Shown: positions 1-11,010 of the stretch, piece after piece
Numbering within the stretch: the stretch's first letter is position 1
How the letters are laid out: each line of letters begins with the position of its first letter
Source of the DNA: Immersiella caudata
Lineage: Eukaryota; Ascomycota; Sordariomycetes; Sordariales; Lasiosphaeriaceae
Direction: 5' to 3'
DNA: 64,000 nucleotides
NCBI GenBank assembly: GCA_030512335.1
Contig: JAULSU010000003.1
Span: 3,534,001 to 3,598,000, forward strand
Notes under the pieces: model-generated
The model's database searches: none
Seen by the model: only the letters and a program-made list of their open reading frames with translations
What the model was told of the DNA's origin: nothing
Position numbers and translations under genes: made by a program

Positions 1-2031
1 CCCACCGCCGCCGGCTCGCCTGCTCCCGAAATCGAGATCAATGGCGACGGGCATGTCGCAGATGGGAATGAGACACACGCGAAGAGGAGCAGTCGGCAGC
101 GCCTGCTCCGTGGCCTCCAGCGTATATCGTCGTCGCCGACTCTGGCCCAGCTGGGCCGGCCCCGTGCCTCGAGCAGTCCGTACGGGAAGCATGGCACCTT
201 ATCTTGTGTCAGCCTCGCATCAAGCCCCTCTCCGTTCGGTCATCCAAGCGCAGGCTCTTCGTATTTCTCCCAGCCGTCTACCGATGGCTCGAGTGCGCCA
301 ACTTCGATACCCGGTAGCCCAATGGCTGAGTTGCCAGGATTCGATGGCATTGAGTCTGTCATGGCCGTCCGCAAGATCGAAACTCCTCTCTCCAAACCCA
401 CTACCGCTGCAATGCCCGCCGAGCTCAGGAAGAAGACCAAGGTGTTCAACATGTGGGCCAGTATGCCACACGAGATCAAGATCCACGTCCTCTCCTTCCT
501 GCAACCGAAAGAGCTTGTCCGCGCTTCCCGGGTCTCCAAGGATTTTTACGACATGTGCTTCGACGGGCAGTTGTGGACTTGCTTTGATGCGTCAGAATTC
601 TACAAGGAGATACCCTTCGAGTCTCTTTCCAAAATCATCGTGGCGGCTGGGCCGTTTGTGAAGGATCTCAATATCAGGGGCTGTGTTCAAGTGGAACACG
701 ATAAACGAGCCGAGATGGTGGTGAAAGCGTGTCGGAACTTGATCAACGCCACGCTTGAAGGCTGTCGCAACTTTCAGCGATCAACGTTGCACAGCCTGCT
801 CAAGAGCAACGAGAGACTGGCAAACCTCAACCTCACGGGACTCACGGCAGTTACCAACGTCACTTGCAAGATCGTTGCTCAGTCTTGCCCGCACTTGGAG
901 ATGTTCAATGTCTCATGGTGTAAGCATGTAGACGCACGAGGTATAAGGCTTGTGGTGGAGGGCTGTCATAAGCTCAAAGATTTGAGGGCCGGGGAGATTA
1001 AAGGCTTCGACAACTTGGCCGTGGCCGGGTCAATTTTCAAGACGAACAATCTGGAGCGGCTGGTGCTCGCTGGGTGCACCGAACTCAACGACACGGCATT
1101 CAAGATTATGATTCAGGGGGTGAATCCCGAAATTGACGTTCTTACGGAGCGGGCGATTGTGCTGCCTCGCAAGCTTCGCCATCTTGACATCTCTCGCTGC
1201 TCACAGCTCACAACACAGGGCGTAAAGACCCTGGGATACTTGGTTCCTGAGCTGGAAGGACTGCAGCTTACCGGTGTAACTCATCTCACTGATGCTGCCC
1301 TCGAGCCCATTCTCGACTCGGCCCCTCGTCTCACTCACCTCGAACTCGAAGATCTTTCGGAACTCACAAACACCCTTCTCTCTGAACATCTAGCCAAGGC
1401 ACCCTGTGCACCATGCCTGGAGCACCTTAGCATCAGCTCTTGTGAAAACCTGGGCGACGCTGGCTTGCTGCCGGTTTTCCGCAACTGCACGAGTTTGAAG
1501 AGCGTTTTCATGGACAACACGCGTGCAAGCGACCTCGCTCTCGCCGAGGCTGCTGCGATGGTGCGAGAGCGTGCCGCGCCCCTCCACCCCCTGACTTATC
1601 CCAACGTCGGGCTGAGCCTGGTTGTTTACGACTGCCAGAACGTTACATGGACTGGCGTCCGAGAAGTTTTGAGCCGGAACGCCGAAAAGATTAAACCGAA
1701 ACGCTCTCAAGGTCAATCCCCCTACGATGTGGCTGCCCCGCCAAGCGAAATTATCACTCTCAAGTGCTTCTACGGGTGGCAGATGACGGTTGACGAACAC
1801 ACAAAGCGTGTCCTGCGCGGCGATGTTGCCGCTGCTGGCCGTTTGGAGCGCAAGTGGGCTGATTATATGCAAGCAACCGAAGAGGCAGGTGTCGCAGGGG
1901 CAGGCGGTAGAAGAAGGAGGAGAAGACTGCGCGAGGCACAGCAAGTACACGCCGATGAAGAGGAGGCTGGCGCCCCGGGTGTCATTCCTGGGCGGCGAAG
2001 AGCGAGAACAGCTGGCTGTACAGTGATGTGA
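1..2031 (+). CDS. F-box / leucine-rich-repeat protein, 5'-truncated by window edge
   Basis: The frame is open from base 1 to the TGA at 2029-2031 (676 codons visible), so the start lies before the window; the ATG at 322 is internal. An F-box begins near the sequence MWASMPHEIKIHVLSFLQP (about 450-590), with the usual hydrophobic and Trp positions. It is followed by a series of AMN1-type LRRs with recurring 'L..L.I..C..L.D.G' spacing up to about 1660. The C-terminus is basic (six consecutive Arg near 1910-1930) and ends in CTVM. F-box/LRR proteins are usually substrate receptors of SCF ubiquitin ligases, with the F-box binding Skp1 and the LRRs binding the target; that role is inferred from family here. 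The Ser/Pro-rich N-terminal segment looks disordered. No intron is visible in this part. The substrate is unknown; S. pombe Pof2-like proteins are the nearest type I can suggest. Confidence 0.88.
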   Translation, partial: PTAAGSPAPEIEINGDGHVADGNETHAKRSSRQRLLRGLQRISSSPTLAQLGRPRASSSPYGKHGTLSCVSLASSPSPFGHPSAGSSYFSQPSTDGSSAPTSIPGSPMAELPGFDGIESVMAVRKIETPLSKPTTAAMPAELRKKTKVFNMWASMPHEIKIHVLSFLQPKELVRASRVSKDFYDMCFDGQLWTCFDASEFYKEIPFESLSKIIVAAGPFVKDLNIRGCVQVEHDKRAEMVVKACRNLINATLEGCRNFQRSTLHSLLKSNERLANLNLTGLTAVTNVTCKIVAQSCPHLEMFNVSWCKHVDARGIRLVVEGCHKLKDLRAGEIKGFDNLAVAGSIFKTNNLERLVLAGCTELNDTAFKIMIQGVNPEIDVLTERAIVLPRKLRHLDISRCSQLTTQGVKTLGYLVPELEGLQLTGVTHLTDAALEPILDSAPRLTHLELEDLSELTNTLLSEHLAKAPCAPCLEHLSISSCENLGDAGLLPVFRNCTSLKSVFMDNTRASDLALAEAAAMVRERAAPLHPLTYPNVGLSLVVYDCQNVTWTGVREVLSRNAEKIKPKRSQGQSPYDVAAPPSEIITLKCFYGWQMTVDEHTKRVLRGDVAAAGRLERKWADYMQATEEAGVAGAGGRRRRRRLREAQQVHADEEEAGAPGVIPGRRRARTAGCTVM

Positions 2032-5000
2032 TATTTGTCGATTTAGTGCATATGAAGACTTTGGACTGGTGCACCCAACAGCAGACATGGGAGAGTTTTG
2101 TTAAGGGGTGACATAGAGACGGTACGAGCCAGGAGCTTGGGATTCGGAGCAACCCATCGAGGGATAGAACTATCCCGGCTTTTTTCATAAGGTCTTTGCG
2201 TTTCAGGGAGCAGGCGGGGAGTTGGTTGTTTTAGCATCCTTTCCTGGGATAGCATCAGCGGCAAGGAATGTTGGGACTTTTGCAGGGCTTTGCTTCCGGT
2301 TGTGGCCATCTTGGAGTATTGGGGTACAGTGAGAGAGAGAGGCAGATCTGCATCATTGGCTCTCTCTCGCCGAATTGGACTGTTTTGGCGCCAATGGGCG
2401 GTTGGATCTCTGGCTTTGCATGCAGGAAAGCGGAGGGTTTTAAACACGATGGAATTATATTTTAGTGGAGGTGGGCGTCTTGCTCGGCACATTATATTGT
2501 CACTTTCCTGAGTCTGTTTTCCCTGTCACATATCACGATTCCCATCATTGCAGACATTGGCGTTTCCTTGCGGGTTGAGCTTCCCTCCCTTTCGCTATGG
2601 TCTGAAGCGAGACTGCACAGCACGCCGTTTGTTTGCCATAAATGGCTGCGGTCATCATCATGAGCATTTTCATCGCGTTTAGATGGATAGAAAGTTGTGT
2701 GGTTCTCTTGGGTCGTCGTTGACGGGGTATATACGCCTTGCTGAGATTTGAGCCCTGTCATTTATGAGTCGATAAGTGAGGATATGAGTCTCTGACTTCA
2801 AGTTCAAGAGCTACTTTGCCCATGGTTCTTACGTGCTTTGACCGGGGTGTCACTTTCGTGGTCAATGGAAAGAGACAGCCTGAAGGCATCTTGAGTGAGT
2901 GAATCAACAACATACCAAGTTGAATTGCGTGCTCTACACCTTCAACTGCCCTGCGGTCAGAGCGCGACGTTGCCCTGAACTGTGATATAGGTGACAAACC
3001 GGGCAACTGAAGCAAGGAAGTAGATGGATGAGGTCGCAACCCCTGAGCTGTCCAATGACCAGATGCAAATGTAGGTGCTTCCCCATTTGACTGTTGCAGT
3101 GTGTCAACATCACATGATGAGACCTTACTCGCTAGCTTGGGATCCTTCACCAACATCTCAACTGCGGAACTTGAACAATATCGCAGAGAATCATTCGCTG
3201 TACGCGTTTGGCGCTCGCATAAGCGAGGCGGCTGCTGCACTCGTCCTCGTGGTCGCAGACCCCGCTTGGGGAGGATGCCCCCCAATCGACGGTGCCGCAC
3301 TTAGTGGTTGGATCTGAGCCGGGAGGTTGGTTCGGACTGGTTTTTGCTGTCGACGGGTGTTCGGGCAGCCAGTCGGAGCAAGGGAGCCGAGAGCCGGTGG
3401 TGAAGGCTGCTGCTAGCTCTTGAGAACAGTGATGGCGAGATGTGAGTGGTGATTAGCACACCGGTCGTGGTAATCAGGCAATATACAATCTTGTCTCCCG
3501 CTCCCCGGCTGCGCCTTCTGCAGCGTCAAGTCGCACTGCATTTTGAATATGCACTGCTGCAGAACGAGACCACCCTCAACCCGGGTGGGGTTCGGCGGGC
3601 TTGCTTCGACTGTAGGCGCGATGCCGACGGCAGAGCAACAGAACCATAGAACCTGCCGTTATTGCAAATCAAGTCCGAAATGCGGCTCATGGACTGACAG
3701 TCGGGGCAGGTGTCGATCTCTGTAGCCGGTGGCCTTGTAGTGCCGTGGGTCTGGGCGAGTCCCGTGCTGCCGTGGAGCCGATTCGAGTCTGCGGGTTGTC
3801 CAACGGTGTTCGCGTTGGGTCCATGACCATGCGCAGGTTGCTGGAGGACGAAAATGGCAACCGTGTGTACCTTCAAGTAGATCATTATGCAACCCCACCA
3901 TCTGAGAAACAGCAAAGGTCCAGAAGAAACGAGACAACTTGGAAGCGGCCTTGGGGGTGCCGTCTGCTTCAACTGCAGCTCTCATGCAATAGGTGTGAGA
4001 TAGGCACATTCTGCGCTCGCGACTTCGCAGCAATACGGCTCCAAAGACGGCAACCTCCAACCAATGGGGCCGTGTTTTTTCAATTGAGCTGTCTCGTTGG
4101 TGGAAGAGACCCCAAGTGTTGAGACAGTTCGCCGTGGTGATCACGAAGCTAACAAAGCAGAGAGACCCCACGTCGACCCACTAGGGCCCTTGGGGTTCTG
4201 AAGAAGGTGCTGCTGACAGTCCTCTAGAGTCGAGGTAATAAGCGACGGATAGGGCTGAAATTTCTCTCTGCTGCCTGGTGACGGCAACCAGCAGTGCTGG
4301 AGTTCGTGGACTGGCCTACTGGCATGATGGAAGACAAATTGAACAGGGAGGGTTGGCCGTTCGCGTCAATCGGTGAGCGTTGCTATTGGTTAGCTGCCTG
4401 CAGCTGCCAGGCAGTAAGCTACCGTCAAATCAGCGCTGGGCAACAGGCGAGAATTGTGTTGATGTTGAAAATCGTGAGGTTGGGACGCGGTGACAGAACG
4501 GGAGGAGATGAGGAAAACAGCCAGAGAATGAGAGAGCTTCAAGCTTAGGTGGGGCGACAGGGGTAAAATCGTGGAGCCTGGGGAGCATGGAGCTTTGGCC
4601 ATGCCCAGAATGCAACGAAAGGTCCCGCTGAGAGCTCTGCGAGACTGCAGACTCTGAAGATGTTTCCTTGACTGTAGCGGGGGGCGCGGGCATTTGAGCA
4701 GAAGCTCAACGGGCGTAATCCAGCGCGCCTGCCCAGGCCAAGAAATCCCGCTCTTAGATCTCGAGGCCGCTGCTTTGTCGTAGGTTCCCGCATCTTGATC
4801 ACACATGGTGCGCGGGTAGGGCCCTTGCAAGCGGCGATTTTTTACAACGCGCAAGAGCCCGGTAGTGTACTTGGGGGACTAAGCCTAAGCCTGCCGCGGT
4901 TGGGGTGGGATGGACTGGAAGTTTGGACCACTGGGAGCGCCGCCCGCTTCGACCAAAGCAGTTTCTTTTTTACAATCTGCTGCCCGTCCCTCTCCGCCCG

Positions 5001-5408
5001 CCGCTCATCGCCAAAAGCTTCCCTCCACCGACCATTTTGGCCCCTCTTGGATTTTTCTCTTCCTTTCACCACCTTTTCTCCCCCTCGACCTGTGGTGATT
5101 CCAAATACACCCAATCCGCATCGCCCTATCTTCCCACCTCCTTCCTTCTCCCTAACTCCTCCGCGACCGCCCGGGCACCCCCGTTCCCGCGCAGTCTCGC
5201 TCTTCCCCGCCGCCTCCTCCCTCGCTCCGAATCCTCGGGTCAAGACGGTTCTCGTTTTTTTCCTCCCACGCCGCCTTATCTCCAGTATCTTGGTGGCCCG
5301 CCAGAGCGATCCAGAAACCCCGCCCCCAGCACAACATTCGCCAGAGAAACCGCAACCACCACCGATTGGCCCCGCCTTTCGCGTCGTGACCACCATCATC
5401 TGCATCAG
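2032..5408. other. Intergenic region and pyrimidine-rich 5' leader of the KH gene
   Basis: About 3.4 kb without a recognisable protein. ORFs up to 180 codons occur on both strands, but they have no domain, no consistent start context and no splice pattern. The last 500 bases (from about 4950) are strongly C/T-rich on the + strand, as in transcribed leaders of highly expressed filamentous-fungal genes, and probably contain the promoter and 5'UTR of the gene that starts at 5785. Confidence 0.6.
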
Positions 5409-5690
5409 GTATGTGCACATGCCCCGCTGTGAAGTGCCAAAGTCGCCAGCGCCGCCCGCGATGGCGCACCGTTTCTCCTTCCGACGCCCAGCGGTTTCCT
5501 ATGTTTGCCTGTCGCTTCCTTTGCGCCGACGGATTGGCTGGAGAAGCAGGAGCTGCACGACTCTGCCTCTTCTGTCCAGCTCCTCTTTTGCTGCAAGCTC
5601 CCAGATCCTCAACTTTGCTTTTTTGTCTACATGATCGCGTGCTGCACTTGTATGGCTTTGTTGTCTGTCCGTTGCCACTAACTTTCGCAG
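5409..5690 (+). other. Probable 5'UTR intron of the KH-domain gene
   Basis: A canonical donor CAG|GTATGT at 5409, a branch site CACTAAC at 5676-5682 and an acceptor TTCGCAG at 5690 define a 282 bp intron that ends 94 bases before the ATG at 5785. It lies in the C/T-rich leader and would remove several upstream ATGs. The splice signals are directly visible; use of the intron is inferred. Confidence 0.6.
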
Positions 5691-5784
5691 AGCTCCCTCA
5701 GCGTCACACTACCCCTCCTCTCCCATCACCACTTCTAGACATTGATCGATCTAGGTCAGATCTTGCTCTACTCTTCTCATCAAG

Positions 5785-7028
5785 ATGTCGGCAGCCCAGG
5801 ATCCTATCCCGTCCAATGGCGGCGACCTTGGCGACTCCCTTGACCAGCTTAAGCTCAATGACAATGAGCCCCGTCTCGGCCCGGACGGAGAGCCTGCGCC
5901 GAAGACGGACGAGGAGTATGCCGCGGCAAACTTGACGCTCAGAGCCATTGTTTCTTCCAAGGAGGCTGGCGTCATCATCGGAAAAGGCGGCAAGAACGTG
6001 GCTGACCTGCGCGACGAGACCGGCGTCAAGGCTGGCGTCAGCAAGGTCGTGCAGGGCGTCCATGACCGTGTCCTTACCATCACCGGCGGCTGCGAAGCTA
6101 TCTCCAGGGCGTATGCGGTGGTAGCCCGCGCTCTGCTCGAAGGCGCCCCTTCCATGGGTATGGGCGGTGTCCCTCAGGGCAATGGCACTCATCGTATGTT
6201 TGGAATCTCGTTGTGCGTGAAGTCTTGCTGACGAGTTCGTCGCAGCCATCAAGCTGCTCATCTCGCACAACCAGATGGGTACAATCATCGGACGACAAGG
6301 CCTCAAGATCAAGCACATCCAGGATGTGTCGGGCGTGCGGATGGTTGCGCAAAAGGAGATGCTGCCGCAATCCACCGAGCGTATTGTCGAGGTTCAAGGC
6401 ACGCCCGAGGGCATTCAGCGTGCCATTTGGGAAATTTCCAAATGCCTTATCGATGACTGGCAACGCGGAACTGGCACCGTTCTGTACAACCCCGTTGTTC
6501 GGACACAGGCCGCAGCTGCGCCAGCTGTGAGCGGAGGAAACAACTACGGACAGGAAAGGGCTCCCTACGGGGGCAATCGTGTCACGCGAACAGGTAATGG
6601 CGCCGATTTCAGCAACGGTGGGCAGCGCCCTTTTAATCGCCGTTCTGATTCAGATGCAGCCTCCCGTGGCCCGCCAACTCATGACGAAAATGGCGAAGAG
6701 ATCCAGACACAGAACATCAGCATCCCGGCAGACATGGTTGGCTGCATTATCGGACGTGCAGGCTCCAAGATTAGCGAGATCCGCAAGACCTCGGGAGCAC
6801 GAATCTCAATCGCCAAGGTAAGAAGAGACAACCCCCTGAATTAGTCTTCTCTCCCGGGTGTTGTTTTCTAACCACGATGATTAGGCACCCCACGACGAGA
6901 CAGGCGAGCGCATGTTTACGATCATGGGCACTTCCAAGGCCAACGAGACGGCTCTCTTCCTTCTCTACGAGAACCTGGAGGCCGAGAAGATGCGACGCCA
7001 ACAGTCTGTTGGTCATGGCTCCGAGTAG
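5785..7028 (+). CDS. Triple KH-domain RNA-binding protein (Rnc1/Hek2/Pbp2 type)
   Basis: Three exons: 5785-6193, 6246-6817 and 6885-7028 (374 aa). The introns are 52 and 67 bp with GTATGT and GTAAGA donors; CTAAC precedes the second acceptor. The protein has three KH domains, each with an intact GxxG loop: GKGG at residues 66-69, GRQG at 152-155 and GRAG at 306-309. A 90-residue Gly/Asn/Arg-rich linker lies between KH2 and KH3. The second intron falls inside KH3, and splicing restores the domain exactly. This size and spacing fit the family of S. pombe Rnc1 and yeast Hek2/Khd1 and Pbp2. Those proteins bind mRNA and control stability, localisation or translation, in S. pombe including the mRNA of a MAPK phosphatase. 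The target here is unknown. The ATG at 5785 (CAAGATGTCG) is the first after the leader intron. Confidence 0.92.
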
Positions 7029-8273
7029 TGCCCGGAGGACGAACATATGGGTCCAAGGCTCTAGTAAATTCGTATTTGCTTAAACTTGGACAGCTGTCTG
7101 GCTAGGATGGTTGGCAACTACTTCCCTTGCCATGTTATCGGGTTGTCTGGTTTTGGGTCGGATTTGGGCAGCGCCCTTGCGATGGGTAATTTCCAGATCT
7201 GACTGCCGCAAGGCTTGTTATTCGGCGGGATACGATGTGACGAAACTTTCCTATCCAAAAGCATGTCGCCGGGGTTCATCTATTTCGAACTGGTTTCACT
7301 CCCTTACCGATCCCACTTTATTCAGCAACTGGCTGTTTTCATGCCCTCCAAGTACTACCAAAGGGACGGGTAGAACCGACCCACCACAACCGTGGTCCTC
7401 GAGCACCGAGAGGTGCGGAGGCGCGCTGCCAGCCCTTCAACATACCTTCCAACAAAACAAAACACCCATAACTCGTCCGCGTTTACGTCCGATCCCCCGT
7501 CTCTCACATATTAGTTCACTCAGCCCTCGCACCCATCGAAAATACTTTTCGCCTCGACTCTCTCGTCTCCACCCCTCTACGCTTACTTACCTGGACTCGC
7601 TCAGGCGGGCCACTCGAAGGATAACAACACGAACTCCCATCCATCTCCTTGACCTCTCTTACTTCCAACTTGACTGGGCTGGTCGATGCACGTACTCCGG
7701 TCCAAACACGCCTATCGTCACGGTGCCCCAACCAGAGAGCTAGGGGACCAGATAGATCTCAGGACAAACGTCCTGAACCAAGGCATTTAGTTGCAGACTG
7801 GAGTAGAATATACGAGCATTAACAAAACCTCGTCCAATTGTGCTAGCGGTGATGATGTGATGGGTGCAAACATGTCTCGAGTCCTTCGGGTGAAGTGGGT
7901 GCAAGTGGATGACTAGGTAGGGGTTCGGCAGTTCACCCCGCCAAGTGCAACGTGTCGGGCCAGGATCCCGTCCCGCTGAGCCGCTGTAAAAATAAGGTGA
8001 AGAACCCACTTGGTGGGTAGCTCTATCCCGGGGTTAGCGGCGTTGGACAGGGCTATGGTATATGGCCACCCTGGCCGGATGACAACATGTCTACATCTAC
8101 CTTTTCACGCGCCCGACAGTTGCCGCCTCTCGCCGCAAGATGCTTGAGAGATGATGCCTGCAACGCAATAACCCGTCAAACCAATCCCACGCTCATTGCT
8201 TTCTTCTCGTCCTCACTTCTTCCTGTCCTTTAGCACCCGGTCGATCTCGGTACGATCGCACAATTAATCCGTA
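7029..8273. other. Intergenic: KH gene 3'UTR and Hut1 promoter
   Basis: 1.2 kb between two genes on the same strand. The 210-codon ORF at 7111-7743 has no recognisable domain and is Ser/Thr/Pro/Arg-biased as expected from chance translation of C-rich DNA. C/T-rich tracts before 8274 look like the Hut1 leader. Confidence 0.55.
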
Positions 8274-9636
8274 ATGGCGCGCGCAAAGCAGGCGACGCCC
8301 ATCCGTCGCGAACCCTCTTCGGAGTATGTCAGCAAGCAAGATCGCGCGGTTAGCAAATCATACTCGAACGGAAATGCCAATGGCGCACCGGTCGGCAAGC
8401 CGACAGCAAAGAGCGAGGCCGGTGTTGTCACGCTTGTCATCGACGTGGCCGGTATCTACGCCTCATTGTGAGCCGCGACCTCGCATCCACCTCCCTCTCT
8501 TTCCAGGCTGGTCAATGGAAGCTAACATGGCGCGCCACCACTAGCCTGACGTGGGCATACCTCCAAGAAAAGCTCACAACCACGAGATACGGCCCCGAGG
8601 GCGAGCGCTTCAAGTTCTCCGTCTTCCTGCTCACCATCCAGTCGCTCTTCGCTGGCGCGGGCGGTTTGCTCTTCACTCGCTTCATGACACCGCGCGGACA
8701 AGCAGTGCCGTTCATGATTCCCAACAAGCAGATACTGCCGCCGCTCCTGTTAGTTGCCTTTACAAATGCGCTGGCGGCTCCTTTTGGTTACGCGGCGCTG
8801 GCGCACATCGACTACATCACCTTCATCCTCGCCAAGAGCTGCAAACTGCTCCCCGTCATGTTCCTGCACATCACTGTCTTCCGGAAGCGCTACCCGCTGT
8901 ACAAGTATCTTGTCGTCGCCGCTGTGACCTGCGGTGTCGCCGTCTTCACTCTCCATTCGGGCGCCGGCCACAAAAAGGCCAAGTTTGCTAGCCACAGCGG
9001 CCAGACCGCCTGGGGCATGCTCCTCCTAGGCATCAACTTGCTCTTCGACGGCCTGACCAACAGCACCCAAGATTACATCTTTCAGACCTTCCAGCCCTAC
9101 ACTGGCCCCCAGATGATGGCTGCCAACAACCTCCTCTCCTCCGTCATCACCGGCAGCTATCTTCTTCTGAGCCCCTGGCTGGTCCACACACCATTCGGCG
9201 CCTGGTTTGGTATGGACATAAGCGGCAGTGCCGGCGAGCTTGCATCAGCCCTCGATTTCCTTACCCGCCACCCCGCCGTATGGAAGGACGTCCTCGGCTT
9301 CGCCCTCTGCGGCTGCATCGGCCAGGTCTTCATCTGTAAGCCCCTCACATTTTCACCCCCCTTGGCTACCAGCAAAGAAGAAACTAATGCCGCAAAGTCC
9401 ACACCCTCTCGACTTTCTCCTCTGTGCTCCTTGTCACAGTCACGGTCACCCGCAAAATGTTCACCATGATCCTCAGCGTCATCGCTTTCGGTCACCGGCT
9501 CTCGCAGATGCAATGGCTCGGCGTCGGTCTCGTATTTGGTGGTATCGGCGTCGAAGCCCAAATTGCAAGGAGTGAGAAGCGCGCAAAAGAGGCCGCAAAG
9601 AAAGCAGCCAAGGCTGCGTCCGAGAAGGCGCAATAG
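8274..9636 (+). CDS. hut1: UDP-galactose/nucleotide-sugar transporter, Hut1 (SLC35B) family
   Basis: Exons 8274-8467, 8545-9335 and 9398-9636 give a 407-residue protein. The 77 and 62 bp introns have GTGAGC and GTAAGC donors and GCTAAC / ACTAAT branch sites. After a hydrophilic N-terminus the chain is a multi-pass membrane protein with about 8-10 hydrophobic segments. It shows the SLC35B1/Hut1 signature stretches (AYLQEKL, the TNALAAPFGYAAL region, FILAKSCKLLPVM, LLLGINLLFDGLTNSTQD). The C-terminus is a cytosolic Lys/Ala-rich helix, as is common in ER-resident members. The family acts in the ER/Golgi membrane and is linked to UDP-galactose, UDP-glucose or ATP exchange; the substrate here is inferred. 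The gene is convergent with the phosphatase gene at 11011. Confidence 0.93.
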
Positions 9637-11010
9637 CCGTATTACTTCCCCTCAACCCAGATGAGGTAAGGGGAGGTAGGTAGCACTGTGTGTATTGTAC
9701 ATCGCAATGGCAAGCACGGACGGACTGGCTTGTTGGAACTAAAGGAGAAAACAAAACACGTGGTGGACGTGTAGGCAAGAATTCGGGCGGGGAGTATCTT
9801 CCACGGGCGAGGGAGGACGGGGCCTCGAGCGATACTGAATAGAGATAGAATCTGCAGTGAAATACGCATTGAACGGTTGTCTATGCACGTTGATACGCTC
9901 TTATTTCTCTCCTTCGTGATGTGTGACGGCCACGGACCGTTTATAAAGCTTCGATGCCGCTCCTCCCCTCGACCCACGCCTTCAACACATCTTCACATTC
10001 TCCTGACCAAACAGCAGCGCTGGCGTACGTATACATATATATTCATTTATATATTCACCCATATTATTCAGTCCTAAACTCCCCCAGGTTCATAGGCCCG
10101 CGAACCTGGGCTTAACCTAACCGCCAGTATTTCCTTTTCACATTTATCTCAACACCTTGACTCCCCTTTCCAAAGATATCAAGTACGCAAGGGAAAGAGA
10201 AAACGCGAGTTGCTCGCTTGCTCAGAATGCTACGCTCCATCCACCAAACACACCTCTCCTTCTTCTCCTTCCTCTGTGGCTGAATGCGTTTCTCTAGCAT
10301 ATGCCGATGTTGCGGTGAGCGGGTCGACAGAAAGAGGCCCTGAGAGAGTCCAAGTTCGTTGGGGACCATCGCTGGGGTGCTAACAACGTGGTACATCGTG
10401 AAGATCGAACGCAAGATGGTTGTATCCCCCCCAAAGTCGTCTGTACAACCTATCCACACACATTGCAACATCCAGAACTCCAACGCTTCCTCTCACTTTC
10501 TGCGTTCCACTCCACAACACTTCAACAAAACAGCAAGCCAACAAAATCCATCAGATTACCTCCACGAAATGGAGCGACCTTGGTCGGCCGTGGGGTCTTG
10601 CATTCCATCACATTGCTTCTCGATTACATATTTCCTTTCAACAAAGAGACTGATGGTGGATGGTAGAAGTTGGCGATTTTCGCGTCGAGAATATACAATA
10701 TCGCCATAAAGTCCGGTTCGTTGACCATGGCTGTCCGGGCGGAGCCGGGAGAAGAGAACGTTATCAAGAGCGTTCGGTAGAAATCAGACAAAGGAGACCT
10801 TTCGTTTGGTATCTGTGTGTATTGGGTCAATCCGGATGATCATAAGTATCCCATAAAAACCCTCGGTGCTGCCGCTGAGGATTGAGTCTTAGCTGAGAAC
10901 GCCGGTCGAATGCATCGTAAATCGAGTGCCGCAGAGCCCACAGCCAACACGCTGGTTGAGGCGCGTTGACTGGCGGGATACAGTCGTGGAAGTCCGTCGC
11001 CGGATATCGG
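9637..11010. other. Intergenic between convergent genes
   Basis: About 1.4 kb holding the 3' flanks of hut1 (+) and the Msg5-like gene (-). Around 10030-10075 there is an AT-rich stretch of TATA/ATAT repeats, plausible as a 3'UTR end. No coding sequence was recognised. Confidence 0.55.

Noticed and set aside
41..661. 206-codon ORF overlapping the F-box gene
   Set aside because: It is an alternative frame of the F-box/LRR coding sequence, with Ser/Arg-rich shadow composition.
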